44,570 bases of DNA from an uncultured Aquimarina sp. (GTDB lineage Bacteria; Bacteroidota; Bacteroidia; Flavobacteriales; Flavobacteriaceae): the NCBI GenBank assembly GCA_938011245.1, contig CALLUJ010000026.1, positions 1-44,570 of the forward strand, given 5' to 3'. Below are positions 44,305-44,570 of the stretch, piece by piece. How positions within the stretch are numbered: the stretch's first letter is position 1; each line of letters opens with the position of its first letter. A program made the position numbers and the translations under genes. The notes beneath the pieces are model-generated. The model did no database searches. It was not told where the DNA came from and was given only the letters and a program-made list of their open reading frames with translations.

Positions 44305-44570
44305 AAATATATTTATAATAAGTGCGTTATAATTTATATTTACAAATACAATCAGAACATAGATGCCATCGGAATGCCTATTGAAAGAGTAAATGGAAAC
44401 TTTATCGACGTGGAATTTTCTTCTATAAAAAATGAAAGAGAATTTTTTGAAGTAGCTTTTTCCAATAGAAAAACGGTTAAAGGTTATGTTAGATTTTATA
44501 GGCGCGATGGGTTTCAAAAATTTTATGACTACGAATTTGCCAACACTTATATCGTAAATTTTAACGAAAC
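44305..44570 (+). CDS. Probable type VI secretion tube protein TssD, partial, runs off the window
   Basis: An open frame follows a TAA at 44302 and is open to the window end. It reads IYKYNQNIDAIGMPIERVNG with the following NFIDVEF, then GYVRFYRRDGFQKFYDYEFANTYIVNFNE. The Q-x-x-D-x-x-G-x-P spacing and the FYRRD...F..tY.V.yne pattern match Bacteroidota TssD (Hcp-like tube protein of T6SS subtype iii). No start codon precedes the conserved part (first ATG is 44374), so the 5' end seems lost. This is a tentative family call. Confidence 0.45.

Overview
This 44.6 kb, strongly A+T-rich window reads as chromosome from a member of the Bacteroidota, most likely family Flavobacteriaceae. The evidence is: TAnnTTTG-type -7 promoter boxes (in front of purH, purD, rnpA, a DUF3127 gene and others), no obvious Shine-Dalgarno sequences, two secreted proteins with type IX secretion (T9SS) C-terminal sorting domains, the purH-mreBCD-mrdA-rodA order, and a TPP-riboswitch thiamine operon of flavobacterial type.

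Layout. 1-330: end of an unidentified gene and a scrap of an ISXO2-like (IS1595 family) transposase. 330-4720: msrB; a leftward operon of an NTF2-like protein and two paralogous cytochrome P460-type lipoproteins; a divergent haem-binding-domain gene; and an AraC-family regulator. 4909-12099: the cell-elongation block rodA, mrdA (PBP2), mreD, mreC, mreB, with purH upstream. 12441-14973: an unrecognised protein, then a two-gene envelope pair (HhH-domain membrane protein and double-OmpA protein). 15177-18755: rnpA, an S41 protease and an ALDH7-type aldehyde dehydrogenase as one transcription unit. 18884-22071: DUF3127 gene, ankyrin protein, yceI and purD. 22288-22798: a decayed, internally deleted transposase. 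22966-24048: thiF/moeB-rhodanese fusion. 24134-25093: a decayed but complete IS1595-family element with 16-bp perfect terminal inverted repeats. 25183-32321: a secreted beta-helix/ricin protein, a divergent CotH-type secreted protein, and broken VTC and HlyD genes joined at a 45-bp palindrome. 32318-42876: leftward thiamine operon, TPP riboswitch-thiS-thiC-thiE-like-[SNF2/SWIM helicase]-thiD-thiE-thiG-thiH. 42999-44570: Abi-family remnant, tRNA-Leu(UAG), a membrane protein, and two truncated head-to-head genes (MmcQ/YjbR tail and a probable T6SS TssD).

How it fits together. The thiamine operon supplies the HMP and thiazole branches. Its ThiS-activating ThiF lies 8.3 kb beyond thiH on the same strand, separated from it by accessory and decayed genes, so that stretch looks like an insertion into an ancestral thiH-thiF junction. 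The haem-protein cluster at 1-4.8 kb shares a 16-bp element (ATGGACTTTTTTCTTT) upstream of both divergent haem units. A related element, repeated at 21-bp spacing, precedes the AraC-type regulator, which suggests a small local regulon. This is the best candidate for an undescribed system in the window. All calls are from reading the sequence and from memory of protein families; no database search was run.
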